Positions 16,177 through 25,102 are shown, numbered from the stretch's first letter. The stretch: 64,000 nt of DNA from Marmoricola sp. OAE513 (GCF_040546585.1 NZ_JBEPOC010000001.1:868001-932000); one strand, 5' to 3'. The notes: a model not told the origin generated them from the sequence alone. Translations and numbers: made by a program.

Positions 16177-17138
16177 GCGTCACCGACGTCACCGCACGCA
16201 TCCAGCAGATCCAGTCCCAGCTGGCCATGCTCGCTCCGGCCGGCACGAGCAGCAGCTCGGCCACCGACTTCGCGGCCGCCCTGGACGGGGTCACCGACAG
16301 CACGGGGACCACCGGCACCGGCACGACCGGCGACATCCTGCCGAGCGGCAAGGCCGTGGTCACGGAGGCCCGCAAGTACCTCGGCCTCCCCTACGTCTGG
16401 GGCGGCACCGACCCGGACAAGGGTCTGGACTGCTCCGGCCTGGTCCAGCTCGTCTACAAGAACCTCGGCATCGACCTTCCCCGGCTCTCCGCTGACCAGG
16501 CCAAGGCGGGCACCAAGGTCGCCAGCATGGCCGAGGCCCAGCCCGGGGACCTGATCGCCTGGGACAACTCCAGCCGCAACAACGGCGCGGACCACATCGC
16601 GATCTACATCGGCGACGGCAAGATGATCGAGGCGCCGCGCACCGGCCTGAACGTGCGGATCGTGGACGTCCCTTCGACCCCGGACTACATCCGCCGGATC
16701 GTCCCCGCGGACGGCGTCGGAGCGGTCGGCGCCGCAGGCGGCGCCAGGGTTTCTGCGAGCACGCCGTACGCGAACCTGTTCACGGCCGCATCGGAGAAGT
16801 ACGGCGTCCCGGCGGCGCTGCTCTCCGCGGTCGCGAAGCAGGAGTCGGGGTACAACCCGAAGGCAGTCAGCCCGGCTGGAGCCCAGGGCCTGATGCAGCT
16901 GATGCCCGGCACCGCGAAGGGCCTCGGCGTGACCGACTCGTTCGACCCCAACCAGGCCGTTGACGGCGCGGCTCGGATGCTTCGGGACCTGACCAACCGG
17001 TTCGGCAGCACCAGCCTGGCGCTCGCGGCGTACAACGCCGGGCCCGGTGCGGTGATCAAGTACGACGGCATCCCGCCGTACCCGGAGACCCAGCGCTACG
17101 TCCGCAACGTGCTGTCGATGATGAAGGCGGCCTCATGA
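16173..17138 (+). CDS. bifunctional NlpC/P60 endopeptidase - lytic transglycosylase
   Basis: 321 residues from a GTG overlapping the fliJ stop. After a ~60-residue Ser/Thr/Gly-rich N-terminus comes an NlpC/P60 domain (about 62-170): catalytic Cys in GLDCSGLVQ and His in GADHIAIYIG. An SLT domain follows (about 195-320): catalytic Glu in KQESGYNPKA, then GLMQLMPGTA and the AYNAGPGAV motif. The two domains cut peptide stems and glycan strands of peptidoglycan respectively. No signal peptide is visible; the N-terminus may be recognised by the flagellar export apparatus. The gene takes the place where rod-cap muramidase FlgJ functions occur in other bacteria, so it probably opens the wall for the rod. 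Confidence 0.85.
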   Translation: MSVTDVTARIQQIQSQLAMLAPAGTSSSSATDFAAALDGVTDSTGTTGTGTTGDILPSGKAVVTEARKYLGLPYVWGGTDPDKGLDCSGLVQLVYKNLGIDLPRLSADQAKAGTKVASMAEAQPGDLIAWDNSSRNNGADHIAIYIGDGKMIEAPRTGLNVRIVDVPSTPDYIRRIVPADGVGAVGAAGGARVSASTPYANLFTAASEKYGVPAALLSAVAKQESGYNPKAVSPAGAQGLMQLMPGTAKGLGVTDSFDPNQAVDGAARMLRDLTNRFGSTSLALAAYNAGPGAVIKYDGIPPYPETQRYVRNVLSMMKAAS

Positions 17139-18493
17139 GCATCACTCCGCTCGCCACCGCGGTGCCGGCGGTCGCTCCCGCCGCGGGCGCCGGGGACACT
17201 GCTGCGCTCCCGGGAGACTTCCTGGCCGTCATCCAGGCTGCGATGTCGCAGGCGGCACCGGTCGTCGAGCAGCCTCCGGTCGTCGAGCTTGCCGAGACGT
17301 CCGCACCCGATCTCCCGACCCGTCCCCACCCCACCCAGAACTCCGTCGACGGGCCCACCCCGCCAGACGGCAACTCCGTCGACGGGCCCACCCCGACCGA
17401 CGGAACCCCTCCGTTGGTTGAGGAGGCTGGCCTCCAGCTCCCTCAACCAACGGGGGACCTCCCGATCGACCCCGCGCTGGCGGCCGTCATCGCCCAGGTG
17501 CCGTTCGTGGTGAGCGTCGCGGTACCGGTGGCTCACCGGGTCTCGACAAGCTCGACCACCGGAGACGGCTCGACCACCGGAGAGGGCTCGACCACCGGGG
17601 CGGGGTCGACCAACGCGAGGTCGACCACCGCCGCGAGCTCCGCCACCGAGCACGTCTCGGCAGGCTCAACACCCGAACTTCCTCAGGCTGCGCACTCCGC
17701 CGCCGATAGGCCCATCGCTGCACCGCACGCACCCGCGCGCGGGGCAGCCCACGATTCCGCGGTGGCGGGTACGACTCCTCCGACGACGGAACCGGCTTCT
17801 GTCCCCGCCGATGCCGGTACGCCGACGGCCCCTGTGCCCGCCACCGCGCTCCAGACTGCTGCACCGAGCGCAGCCCAGCACCACTCCGCTCTGCAGGCGA
17901 CCCCCGCGATCGCGTCCCCAGCACCCGTGGCCGCTGCCGCGACGCCGGCTCCGGTCGCGGGCACGACCCAGCTCGACCAGGTGGCCGCACAGGTCTTCCC
18001 GGAGGTCACCCAGCTGGTCAGCCGCGGCAACGGCACCCACCGGATCGCGCTGACCCTGAACCCCGAGCAGCTGGGCGAGGTCCGCGTGATCATGACGATG
18101 CGCGACGGGAACGTGCACGTCCGCCTCGCAGCGGGCCACGAGGCGAAGGCCTCCCTGCTCGACGGCTCCCCCGAGCTGGCGCGGCTCCTCGAGCACGCCG
18201 GCGCGAGCGAGGCCCGGGTCGTCGTACACGACCTCCCGGCCGGCCTCGCGAACAGCACCAGCACGACCAGCACTCCGACCAGCACCCTGAACGCGGGCGA
18301 CCCCGCGCTCGGCGGTGACCGGTCCCCCGATCAGCACGCAGGGACGCGTGCCGACCAGCACACGGCCAAGGACGGCTCCGACCAGACCTCGAGGTCCACC
18401 CGGACCTCAGGAACGACCGCAACGGGGATCACCCCGCGGTCGATCGAGCCGGTCATCGGCACCCGCGTCGCGGGCGTCGACCTGACCATGTGA
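17135..18493 (+). CDS. fliK: FliK, flagellar hook-length control protein
   Basis: 452 residues. The C-terminal Flg_hook domain is clear (about 285-375: RIALTLNPEQLGEVRVIM, then DGSPELARLLEHAGASEARV). The N-terminal 280 residues are low-complexity Ala/Pro/Thr, as expected of the molecular ruler part. They include stretches encoded by dispersed repeats (PVVELAETS; VSTSSTTGDGSTTG; HVSAGSTPE) and a duplicated NSVDGPTP block. FliK measures hook length and switches export from hook to filament proteins. Start overlaps the preceding stop. Confidence 0.88.
   Translation: MSITPLATAVPAVAPAAGAGDTAALPGDFLAVIQAAMSQAAPVVEQPPVVELAETSAPDLPTRPHPTQNSVDGPTPPDGNSVDGPTPTDGTPPLVEEAGLQLPQPTGDLPIDPALAAVIAQVPFVVSVAVPVAHRVSTSSTTGDGSTTGEGSTTGAGSTNARSTTAASSATEHVSAGSTPELPQAAHSAADRPIAAPHAPARGAAHDSAVAGTTPPTTEPASVPADAGTPTAPVPATALQTAAPSAAQHHSALQATPAIASPAPVAAAATPAPVAGTTQLDQVAAQVFPEVTQLVSRGNGTHRIALTLNPEQLGEVRVIMTMRDGNVHVRLAAGHEAKASLLDGSPELARLLEHAGASEARVVVHDLPAGLANSTSTTSTPTSTLNAGDPALGGDRSPDQHAGTRADQHTAKDGSDQTSRSTRTSGTTATGITPRSIEPVIGTRVAGVDLTM
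17276..17675 (+). repeat. repeat-rich stretch inside fliK
   Basis: It holds a perfect copy of the 24-bp dispersed repeat (17276-17299) and a 33-bp in-frame tandem duplication (AACTCCGTCGACGGGCCCAC at 17339 and 17372). A long near-perfect hairpin spans 17411-17453, with arms CCGTTGGTTGAGG / CCTCAACCAACGG. Two inverted variants of the dispersed repeat follow (17541-17562, 17653-17675). All keep the fliK frame. Confidence 0.85.
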
Positions 18494-18502
18494 GGAGACA
18501 CA

Positions 18503-18937
18503 GTGTCGATCCCTGCGACAGAAGCAGTGACGTCGGGCATGTTCGGGACGGCGGGAACGTCGACGACCAAGACCGGCACCGCTGACAAGGAGATGTTCCT
18601 GCAGCTCCTGGTCGCGCAGATGCGCTACCAGGACCCGATGAACCCGACCGACTCCAGCCAGTTCCTGGCGCAGTCGGCGCAGTTCACCGCCCTGGAGAAG
18701 ATGCAGGACGTCGCCGACCAGACGGCCGCCCTGTTCTCCGCACAGATGGCGTTCGGCGCCAGCGGGCTGATCGGCAAGCAGGTCACGTGGACCGATGCCG
18801 ACGGCAACAACCAGACCGGCTCGGTCTCCGGCGTCACCTTCGGGGTCAAGGGCCCCGTGCTCGACATCGACGGCAAGGAAGTCCCGATCGCCGACGTCGT
18901 CTCCGTCAAGAACAGCACCGCGGCCACCTCGGCCTGA
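18503..18937 (+). CDS. flgD: FlgD, hook-capping protein
   Basis: 144 residues. The N-terminal FlgD signature is KEMFLQLLVAQMRYQDPMNPTD, followed by FLAQSAQFTALEKM. The C-terminal ~60 residues form a short beta domain (GKQVTWTDADGN). It lacks the FlgD Ig-like extension found in longer homologues, as in many Gram-positives. FlgD caps the growing hook to allow FlgE polymerisation. GTG start with GAGGAG upstream. Confidence 0.93.
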   Translation: MSIPATEAVTSGMFGTAGTSTTKTGTADKEMFLQLLVAQMRYQDPMNPTDSSQFLAQSAQFTALEKMQDVADQTAALFSAQMAFGASGLIGKQVTWTDADGNNQTGSVSGVTFGVKGPVLDIDGKEVPIADVVSVKNSTAATSA

Positions 18938-18982
18938 CCTCAGCTCGTCCGCAGCACCACAAGCCCTGGGAGGGGAATCACC

Positions 18983-19837
18983 ATGCTTCGTTCACTCTTC
19001 GCCGGCATCTCCGGCCTCCGCGTCAACCAGACCATGCTCGACGTCACCGGCAACAACATCGCCAACGCCAACACCACCGGCTTCAAGTCCAGCTCGGTGG
19101 TCTTCCAGGACACCCTGAGCCAGATGCTCACCGGCGCCGCTGCCGCCAACCCGAACCGCGGCGGCACCAACCCGATCCAGGTCGGCCTCGGCGTGCAGCT
19201 CGCCGCGACCAACGCCAACTTCACCCAGGGCTCGACCCAGACCACCGGTCGTCCGACCGACCTGATGATCCAGGGCGACGGCTTCTTCGTCGTGAAGAAG
19301 GGCAACGAGCAGCTCTACACCCGCGCCGGGGCGTTCACCTTCGACAACACCGGAACGCTCGTCGGCCCGACCGGCAACCGGGTGCAGGGCTACGCGCTCG
19401 ACGCCGCCGGCCTGCCGACCGGTGGCCTGATCGACGTCACCCTGGACACCTCGGCACTGACCCCGGCTGTGCCGGTGGGTGTCGAGCTGACGTCGTACAA
19501 CATCGGCAGCGACGGCAAGCTGCGCGGCATCTTCGACGACGGCATCCAGCGCGACATGGCGCAGATCGCGATCGCCGACTTCAACAACCCGATGGGCCTG
19601 GAGAAGGTCGGCGAGACCTCCTACCGGGAGTCGGCCAACTCGGGCGCCGTCCAGCTCGACGTCGCCGGCGCCGGCCGTCGCGGCACCCTGGTCGGCGGCT
19701 CGCTGGAGATGTCGAACGTCGACCTCGCCGCCGAGTTCACCAACCTGATCCTGGCCCAGCGCGGCTTCCAGGCGAGCTCGCGCGTCATCACCACCTCCGA
19801 CCAGGTCCTCGAGGACCTGGTCAACATCAAGCGCTGA
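18983..19837 (+). CDS. flgE: FlgE/FlgG-type flagellar hook protein
   Basis: 284 residues. The N-terminal rod/hook motif LDVTGNNIANANTTGFKSS, the central IQGDGFFVVKKGNEQLYTRA block and the C-terminal NVDLAAEFTNLILAQRGFQA motif are all present. The length is short for FlgE and close to FlgG; the position after fliK-flgD favours the hook protein FlgE, and no other flgE, flgF or flgG is in the window. Good GGGAGG ribosome site. It is the last gene of the flgB unit and is followed by a strong terminator hairpin. Confidence 0.88.
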   Translation: MLRSLFAGISGLRVNQTMLDVTGNNIANANTTGFKSSSVVFQDTLSQMLTGAAAANPNRGGTNPIQVGLGVQLAATNANFTQGSTQTTGRPTDLMIQGDGFFVVKKGNEQLYTRAGAFTFDNTGTLVGPTGNRVQGYALDAAGLPTGGLIDVTLDTSALTPAVPVGVELTSYNIGSDGKLRGIFDDGIQRDMAQIAIADFNNPMGLEKVGETSYRESANSGAVQLDVAGAGRRGTLVGGSLEMSNVDLAAEFTNLILAQRGFQASSRVITTSDQVLEDLVNIKR

Positions 19838-19858
19838 TCTACTCCCACCCCGAGAAGG

Positions 19859-19892
19859 CGACGGCCCGTCCCCTGGTGGGGACGGGCCGTCG
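19859..19892 (+). terminator. terminator hairpin after flgE
   Basis: A perfect 15-bp stem (CGACGGCCCGTCCCC / GGGGACGGGCCGTCG) with a TGGT loop, 21 bp after the flgE stop. There is no T-run, as is common in actinobacteria. It closes the flgB-flgE unit. Confidence 0.85.
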
Positions 19893-19932
19893 TGCTGCGT
19901 AAGGCGGCACGCCGTGCGCACGTCAGCGCCAC

Positions 19933-20067
19933 GTGCGACGACGAATCGGTATCGCGGTGGCGGCAGCGGCCGTCGTGGTCGCCGGCGTGCTGATCGCCTG
20001 GACGGCCACGGGCAAGGGCACCGCGAACGGCCCCGGGAGCGACACCGGCCTGATCCGGGTCCGCTGA
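19933..20067 (+). CDS. small single-span membrane protein, unknown
   Basis: A 44-residue frame from GTG: an Arg-rich start (VRRRIG), one hydrophobic helix (about 6-24) and a short Gly-rich tail ending in RVR. It lies between the flgE terminator and the convergent smpB gene, 5 bp from the smpB stop. No family was recognised. Coding status rests on the plausible membrane topology and fit in the gap. Confidence 0.45.
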   Translation: MRRRIGIAVAAAAVVVAGVLIAWTATGKGTANGPGSDTGLIRVR

Positions 20068-20072
20068 CCGCT

Positions 20073-20549
20073 CTAGTCTTTCCGGCCCTTCATCCTCCGG
20101 CTGACCGCTCGCTCGGTCTCCCGGGCTGCCTCGCGCTTGGCCAGCGCCTGCCGCTTGTCCCAGGTCTTCTTGCCGCGGGCCAGTGCGATCTCGACCTTGG
20201 CTCGGCCGTCCTTGAAGTAGAGCGCAACGGGTACGACTGTCAGGCCGCTCTCGTTGACCTTCCGCTCGATCTTGTCGATCTCGGCGCGGTGCAGCAGCAG
20301 CTTGCGGCGCCGACGTGACCCCGCCTCGACCCAGTGCGCCTGCGCGTACTGCGGGATGTGCACGTTGTGCAGCCACACCTCGTGGCCCTCGACGTCCACG
20401 AATCCGCCCGAGAGCGACGCGCGTCCCTGACGCAGCGCCTTCACCTCGCTGCCCTGCAGCACGATGCCTGCCTCCCAGGACTCGCCGAGGTCGAAGTCGT
20501 GGGCAGCCTTGCGGTTGCGCGCGACCACGCCGTCGGTCGAGAACTTCAT
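20073..20549 (-). CDS. smpB: SmpB, SsrA (tmRNA)-binding protein
   Basis: 158 residues. The SmpB beta-barrel motifs are visible: [51 protein letters not shown]. The C-terminal [19 protein letters not shown] helix that enters the decoding centre is also present. It binds tmRNA and rescues stalled ribosomes. The frame stays open upstream, but the ATG at 20549 starts the conserved domain. It lies inside the flagellar locus on the opposite strand; no tmRNA gene is seen nearby, nor the ftsE-ftsX neighbours usual in actinobacteria. Confidence 0.95.
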   Translation of the reverse strand: MKFSTDGVVARNRKAAHDFDLGESWEAGIVLQGSEVKALRQGRASLSGGFVDVEGHEVWLHNVHIPQYAQAHWVEAGSRRRRKLLLHRAEIDKIERKVNESGLTVVPVALYFKDGRAKVEIALARGKKTWDKRQALAKREAARETERAVSRRMKGRKD

Positions 20550-20610
20550 CACCGGAGGATCATCCCTCAGTAGGACGCGAACCGCTGGACCCACGGGGCA
20601 GGATGGATCC

Positions 20611-21903
20611 GTGAAGCAACGTGTTCGCTGGGCTCTGGACCACGCACTCCCCCGCACCGTCATGTCGTACGCCGCCAGGAAGGGCGACCTGCCGGGTCGC
20701 CTCATCGTGGAGTCCGGCGTCCGGGAGACCGCCGACCTCGTCGACCTGTTCGACGCGGCCCGCGCGTCCGGGCCGATCCACCAGGGCTCGTTCTCGTTCA
20801 CCACCGCGTCCCAGTCGACGGTGAAGGAGATCCTCACCAGCCCGGACTTCCGCACCGGCATCGTCCGCGCCGGTGGTCCGTTCGAGAAGATCCGCGCGTG
20901 GGCCGACGTGGACATGCTCGGCCCGCTGACCCCGCCGTCCCTGCTGGTCACCGAGCCGCCGGACCACACCCGCTACCGCAAGCTCGTCACCCGGGTCTTC
21001 ACGGTCCGTGCCGTCGAGCAGCTCCGCGGCCGCACCGAGCAGATCGCGAACGACCTGCTCGACCAGCTGGACCCGAGCTCGCCGGTCGACCTGGTCGAGG
21101 CCTACTGCGCCCGGCTGCCGCTCACCGTGATCACCGAGATCCTGGGCGTCGAGCCGGAGGACCAGGAGCGGGTGCTCACCTTCGGCACCGCCGCGGCTCC
21201 CAGCCTCGACCTCGGTCTGTCCTGGCAGTCGTTCCGCGACGTCGAGGCTGCGCTGACCGACTTCGCCGACTGGCTGGCCGCGCACCTGGAGCACCTGCGC
21301 GCGAACCCCGGAGACAACCTGATGAGCAAGCTGGTGGCAGCCGAGGAGGACGGCGTCGGGCTCAACGACGCCGAGCTCAAGGCCACCGCCGGGCTCGTCC
21401 TGGCTGCCGGTTTCGAGACGACGGTCAACCTGCTGGGCAACGCCATCGTCCTCTTCGACAAGCACCCCGACCAGCTCGACCGGCTCTGCTCCGAGCCGGA
21501 CCTCTGGCCGAACGCGGTCGACGAGGTGCTCCGTATCGACCCGCCCGTCCTGCTCACCGGCCGGATGGCCGTGCGCGACACCACCGTGGCAGGCATGCGC
21601 GTCCCGGAGGGCGCCGTCGTCTCGACCCTGCTCGCCGGCGCCAACCGCGACCCCGAGGTCTTCACCGACCCGAACACGTTCGACGTGTCCCGGGCCAACG
21701 CCGGCGAGCACATGGCGTTCTCCGCCGGACGGCACTACTGCCTCGGCGCCTCGCTCGCCCGGATGGAGGGCGAGGTGGGGCTGAAGGTGCTCTACGACCG
21801 CTACCCCGACCTCCGGGTGCTGCCGGGAGCGGAGCGGCGTACGACGCGGATCCTGCGGGGCTTCGAGACGTTACCTGCGTCACTGTCCCCGCGTGAGGGC
21901 TGA
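20611..21903 (+). CDS. cytochrome P450
   Basis: 430 residues from a GTG; the frame is open further upstream but that region is smpB on the other strand. The I-helix motif is AAGFETT, ExxR is in DEVLRIDPP, and the heme loop is [15 protein letters not shown] with ligand Cys377. It is a soluble bacterial class I P450 needing ferredoxin and a reductase from elsewhere. The substrate is unknown; it is not close to the CYP125-like protein at 60.6 kb. It lies between smpB and a GNAT gene in the segment that interrupts the flagellar genes. Confidence 0.9.
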   Translation: MKQRVRWALDHALPRTVMSYAARKGDLPGRLIVESGVRETADLVDLFDAARASGPIHQGSFSFTTASQSTVKEILTSPDFRTGIVRAGGPFEKIRAWADVDMLGPLTPPSLLVTEPPDHTRYRKLVTRVFTVRAVEQLRGRTEQIANDLLDQLDPSSPVDLVEAYCARLPLTVITEILGVEPEDQERVLTFGTAAAPSLDLGLSWQSFRDVEAALTDFADWLAAHLEHLRANPGDNLMSKLVAAEEDGVGLNDAELKATAGLVLAAGFETTVNLLGNAIVLFDKHPDQLDRLCSEPDLWPNAVDEVLRIDPPVLLTGRMAVRDTTVAGMRVPEGAVVSTLLAGANRDPEVFTDPNTFDVSRANAGEHMAFSAGRHYCLGASLARMEGEVGLKVLYDRYPDLRVLPGAERRTTRILRGFETLPASLSPREG

Positions 21904-21986
21904 ATAAAGAGGCGCCGTTCCAGCCCTGCGTGCCGTACACCGGAAGAGGAGGCGCCCCTGCCTCCCCCGGAGAAAGCCGCACCGAC

Positions 21987-22526
21987 ATGAACGAGGAGAT
22001 CAACGGCGATCTGGTCGCACACACCCTGCCCGACGGAGCCCGCATCACCCTGCGTCCGCTCGAGCCCACGGACGCTCTGGCGGTCCGCGAGATCTTCGAG
22101 CACCTCAGCCCGACCTCGCGCTACCAACGCTTCCTGGCCCCCAAGACCCACCTGACCTCGGCCGACCTGCGCCAGCTCCTCTCGGTGGACCACTGCACCC
22201 ACGAAGCGGTGATCGCGTTCGACGAGCGCGGCGTCCACCCGATCGGCGTCGCCCGGTTCATCCGCGGCTACGGTGTCCACCCCGAGGTCGCGGAGATCGC
22301 GGTCGAGGTGGTCGACGCGTGGCACTGGCGCGGCGTCGGAAGTGCGCTCACCGCCGCGCTGGTGCTCCGCGCGTACGCCCTGGAGGTGCTGCAGTTCTCG
22401 GCGTACGTCGCGCACGGCAACCTCGGCGCCACCAGCCTGATGCGACGGGTCCCCGGCCGGCTCGGCCGCGTCGGCAGCGAGTCCGGGGCGGCCGAGTACC
22501 GCCTGGTGCTCGACCCGGCCTGCTGA
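21987..22526 (+). CDS. GNAT family acetyltransferase
   Basis: 179 residues. N-terminal ARITLRPLEPTDALAVREIF and the acetyl-CoA binding pattern AEIAVEVVDAWHWRGVGSAL are typical of GNAT enzymes. The arrangement resembles the stand-alone protein acetyltransferase (Pat-like) domain with an R-x-x-F/L-x start. The substrate cannot be inferred. ATG start; the upstream in-frame extension lacks family similarity. The flbD promoter lies just beyond its end. Confidence 0.85.
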   Translation: MNEEINGDLVAHTLPDGARITLRPLEPTDALAVREIFEHLSPTSRYQRFLAPKTHLTSADLRQLLSVDHCTHEAVIAFDERGVHPIGVARFIRGYGVHPEVAEIAVEVVDAWHWRGVGSALTAALVLRAYALEVLQFSAYVAHGNLGATSLMRRVPGRLGRVGSESGAAEYRLVLDPAC

Positions 22527-22578
22527 GTCCGGCCCCTGTCGGTTTCGGGACCTTCGGACAATCGGGACCCCCGAGTAC

Positions 22579-22606
22579 CTCAGGTGCTCCCCCGCGGGGC
22601 CGATCA
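22579..22606 (+). promoter_or_regulatory. FliA-type promoter for flbD-motAB-fliL
   Basis: CTCA (22579-22582), 15-nt spacer, GGCCGATCA (22598-22606). Predicted leader of about 46 nt ending with AAGGAAGG before flbD. Confidence 0.7.
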
Positions 22607-22659
22607 CCAGGTGCGAAGGGCCAAGGACGGCCCTGGAGATCGCACAAGGAAGGTGCGCC

Positions 22660-22974
22660 ATGATCACGCTTACGCGACTCTCGGGGTCGGTGTTCGTCCT
22701 GAACGCCGACCTGATCGAGCGCATCGACGCGACCCCGGACTCCGTGGTGACGCTGGTGGACGGCAAGAAGTACGTCGTCGCCGAGACGCTCGACCAGATC
22801 ATCGACGAGGTCCGCACGTACCGGGCCGAGGTGATCGCGGTCAGCGCGCACCTCGCTGACGTCCCGATCCCCGACCCGATCTCCTACGGCAAGCCGGTCG
22901 AGCACGAGCGGCCGCTCGCCGCCGTCTCGCAGCTGCCCTCCGTCGGCACCTCTCTCGGGCACGGTGAAGCCTGA
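22660..22974 (+). CDS. flbD: FlbD/SwrD family flagellar protein
   Basis: 104 residues. The first 60 match the small FlbD/SwrD family (MITLTRLSGSVFVLNADLIERI, then VTLVDGKKYVVAE); SwrD raises motor torque in Bacillus by supporting the stator. The C-terminal 45 residues are an extension with no recognised similarity. Strong AAGGAAGG ribosome site. The stop overlaps the motA start (TGATG), which fits a stator-related role. Confidence 0.88.
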   Translation: MITLTRLSGSVFVLNADLIERIDATPDSVVTLVDGKKYVVAETLDQIIDEVRTYRAEVIAVSAHLADVPIPDPISYGKPVEHERPLAAVSQLPSVGTSLGHGEA

Positions 22975-23744
22975 TGGATCCCGCACCCGCGATCGGCATC
23001 GGCGGAGGCTTCGTCGTCGTCGTGGCAGCCAACGTGCTCGAGGGCGGCAACCCGATGAGTCTGCTCCTCGGCCCGCCCCTGATGCTCGTGTTCGGCACGA
23101 CGATCCTGATCAGCATCGCCGGCGGCACGATGATGGACGCCAAGAACATCGTCAGCTCGCTGAAGACGGCGTTCACCGGCAAGGTGGAGCCGCCGGGCGA
23201 CATGATCCCCGAGGTCGTCGGCCTGGCCGAGCGCGCCCGTCGCGAGGGCCTGCTCTCGCTCGAGGAGTCGCTGACCACCATCGACGACCCGTTCCTGGTC
23301 AAGGGCGTCACGATGGCGATCGACGGCACCGACCCCGAGGAGGTCCGCGACATCCTCGAGGCGGAGGTCTTCGCCAAGAAGAAGGAGGACAAGCAGCGCG
23401 CCAAGTTCTTCGCGGACGCCGGCGCCTACGCCCCGACCGTGGGCATCATCGGCACCGTCATGGGTCTGGTGCACGTGCTGGAGAACCTCGCCGCTCCCGA
23501 GGAGCTCGGGCACCTGATCGCCGGCGCCTTCGTCGCGACCCTGTGGGGCGTCACCTCCGCCAACGTCATCTTCCTGCCCCTGGCCAGCCGGCTGAAGCGC
23601 CTCGGCGAGCTCGAGTGCGCGCGCATGGAGCTGGCCATCGAAGGCATCGCCGCCATCCAGGCCGGCTCGAACCCGCGGATCATCGCGCAGAAGCTGCGCT
23701 CCCTGCTGCCTGCCGGCCAGCAGCCCGACGCCGAGGCTGCGTGA
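22974..23744 (+). CDS. motA: MotA, flagellar stator protein
   Basis: 256 residues with four hydrophobic segments (about 5-20, 25-47, 148-170, 180-203). The conserved MotA stretches are present: ALEGGNP near the start, PPGDMIPEVVGLAERARREGLLSLE in the cytoplasmic loop, and APTVGIIGTVMGLVHVLENL. With MotB it forms the proton channel that drives the motor. Coupled to flbD, 6 bp before motB. Confidence 0.94.
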   Translation: MDPAPAIGIGGGFVVVVAANVLEGGNPMSLLLGPPLMLVFGTTILISIAGGTMMDAKNIVSSLKTAFTGKVEPPGDMIPEVVGLAERARREGLLSLEESLTTIDDPFLVKGVTMAIDGTDPEEVRDILEAEVFAKKKEDKQRAKFFADAGAYAPTVGIIGTVMGLVHVLENLAAPEELGHLIAGAFVATLWGVTSANVIFLPLASRLKRLGELECARMELAIEGIAAIQAGSNPRIIAQKLRSLLPAGQQPDAEAA

Positions 23745-23750
23745 TCGGTC

Positions 23751-24659
23751 ATGAGCAGGCGCAAGCGTCACGAGGAGCACGAGGAGCACGAGAACCACGA
23801 GCGGTGGCTGGTCACCTACGCCGACATGGTCACCCTGCTCATGGTGCTGTTCATCGTCATGTTCGCGATGAGCCAGGTCGACCAGAAGAAGTTCAACGCC
23901 CTGCGTGACGGCCTCGCGGCCGGTTTCGGCCAGTCGACCTCGATCCAGGACGGCTCGAGCTCGATCCTCAACCAACCGGGACAGACGGTCGCCCAGCCGA
24001 TCGCTCCGAACAAGTTCGCCGTCGACGTGAAGCAGGTGAAGACCTCGGCGGAGTCCAAGGCCATCGCCGACCACGAGGACGCCGAGCACCAGCGCAAGTA
24101 CGACGACGCCCAGGAGGAGGTCAAGCGGCTCAACGAGCTGCTCGCCCGCCTGCAGACGGCGTTGGAGAAGCACCACCTCGAGGACGACGTGCAGGCCGCG
24201 ATCGACAACCGTGGCTTGGTGCTCAGCCTGGTCTCCAAGCACGTCGTCTTCGACGCCAACCTGGCCACCCTCTCGGAGCGCGGCCGGCTGCTGGTCGACA
24301 CGATCGCGCCGGTGCTGCGCGACATCCCCGACCCCCTCCAGATCGACGGCCACACCAACCAGGTCAAGGTGAAGCCGAAGTACTACCCGACCGACTGGGA
24401 GCTGTCCTCGGCCCGCGCCGTCACGGTGCTGCGGCGCCTCAACGAGGTCGACGGCGTACCGACCGCCCGGTTGACCGCCTCGGCGTTCGGTCACACCAAG
24501 CCGCTGATCGACCCCGGCAAGCCTGGCTCCCAGGCGCTGAACAAGCGGGTGGACATCGTCGTCCTGTCCAGCCTGCCCAGCGAGACCCGTGAGCTCATCA
24601 AGGACGTCATCGCCGACCAGAAGAGCAAGAGCACCGCCCAAGGAGGGCCGCACCCATGA
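23751..24659 (+). CDS. motB: MotB, peptidoglycan-anchored stator protein
   Basis: 302 residues. After a His/Glu-rich charged start, one transmembrane helix carries the proton-binding Asp (RWLVTYADMVTLLMVLFIVMF). A coiled segment around 105-145 follows. The OmpA/MotB peptidoglycan-binding domain (about 165-275) contains LQIDGHTN and DWELSSARAVTVLRRL. The Asp-based stator suggests a proton-driven motor. Its stop overlaps the fliL start (ATGA). Confidence 0.94.
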   Translation: MSRRKRHEEHEEHENHERWLVTYADMVTLLMVLFIVMFAMSQVDQKKFNALRDGLAAGFGQSTSIQDGSSSILNQPGQTVAQPIAPNKFAVDVKQVKTSAESKAIADHEDAEHQRKYDDAQEEVKRLNELLARLQTALEKHHLEDDVQAAIDNRGLVLSLVSKHVVFDANLATLSERGRLLVDTIAPVLRDIPDPLQIDGHTNQVKVKPKYYPTDWELSSARAVTVLRRLNEVDGVPTARLTASAFGHTKPLIDPGKPGSQALNKRVDIVVLSSLPSETRELIKDVIADQKSKSTAQGGPHP

Positions 24660-25099
24660 CCGTCACCGCCATGCCGCCGACCGCCACGGGCACCACCGAG
24701 GCCGCTCCGGTCGAGAAGAAGAGCAAGAAGAAGCTGATCATCATCCTCGTCGCGGTGCTCGCGATCGGCGGTGGTGGCTACTACCAGTTCATGATGCCGA
24801 AGAAGGAGGGTCCGCCCCAGCCCGGCGAGGTCGTGAAGCTCGAGCCGATCCAGATCAACCTGGCCGCCAACCACTACCTGCGGATCGGGATCGCGCTGCA
24901 GCTGACCACCAAGGCGCACGAGGCCGACGGGTCCCAGGCCTTGGACGCGACCATCGCGCTGTTCTCCGGCCAGCCGATGGCCGAGGTGAACAACCCGAAG
25001 AAGCGCGCCGAGCTCAAGGAGCACCTGGAGGAGGAGCTCGAGCACCTGTACCACGACGAGGTGATGGGGGTGTACTTCACCGAGTTCGTCACCCAGTAG
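24656..25099 (+). CDS. fliL: FliL, stator-associated flagellar protein
   Basis: 147 residues. A Lys-rich cytoplasmic start, one membrane helix (about 24-42: KLIIILVAVLAIGGGGYY) and an extracytoplasmic FliL domain with YLRIGIALQLTTK. It surrounds or supports the stator. It overlaps motB by 4 bp and is the last gene before the repeat hairpin at 25103. Confidence 0.9.
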   Translation: MTVTAMPPTATGTTEAAPVEKKSKKKLIIILVAVLAIGGGGYYQFMMPKKEGPPQPGEVVKLEPIQINLAANHYLRIGIALQLTTKAHEADGSQALDATIALFSGQPMAEVNNPKKRAELKEHLEEELEHLYHDEVMGVYFTEFVTQ

Positions 25100-25102
25100 G
25101 AC

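Noticed and set aside
18983-19837. FlgG instead of FlgE
   Set aside because: Length allows it, but the position after fliK and flgD and absence of another hook gene favour FlgE; not fully excluded.
20464-20610. N-terminal extension of the P450
   Set aside because: The extra frame is antisense to smpB and lacks P450 similarity; GTG 20611 gives the normal length.
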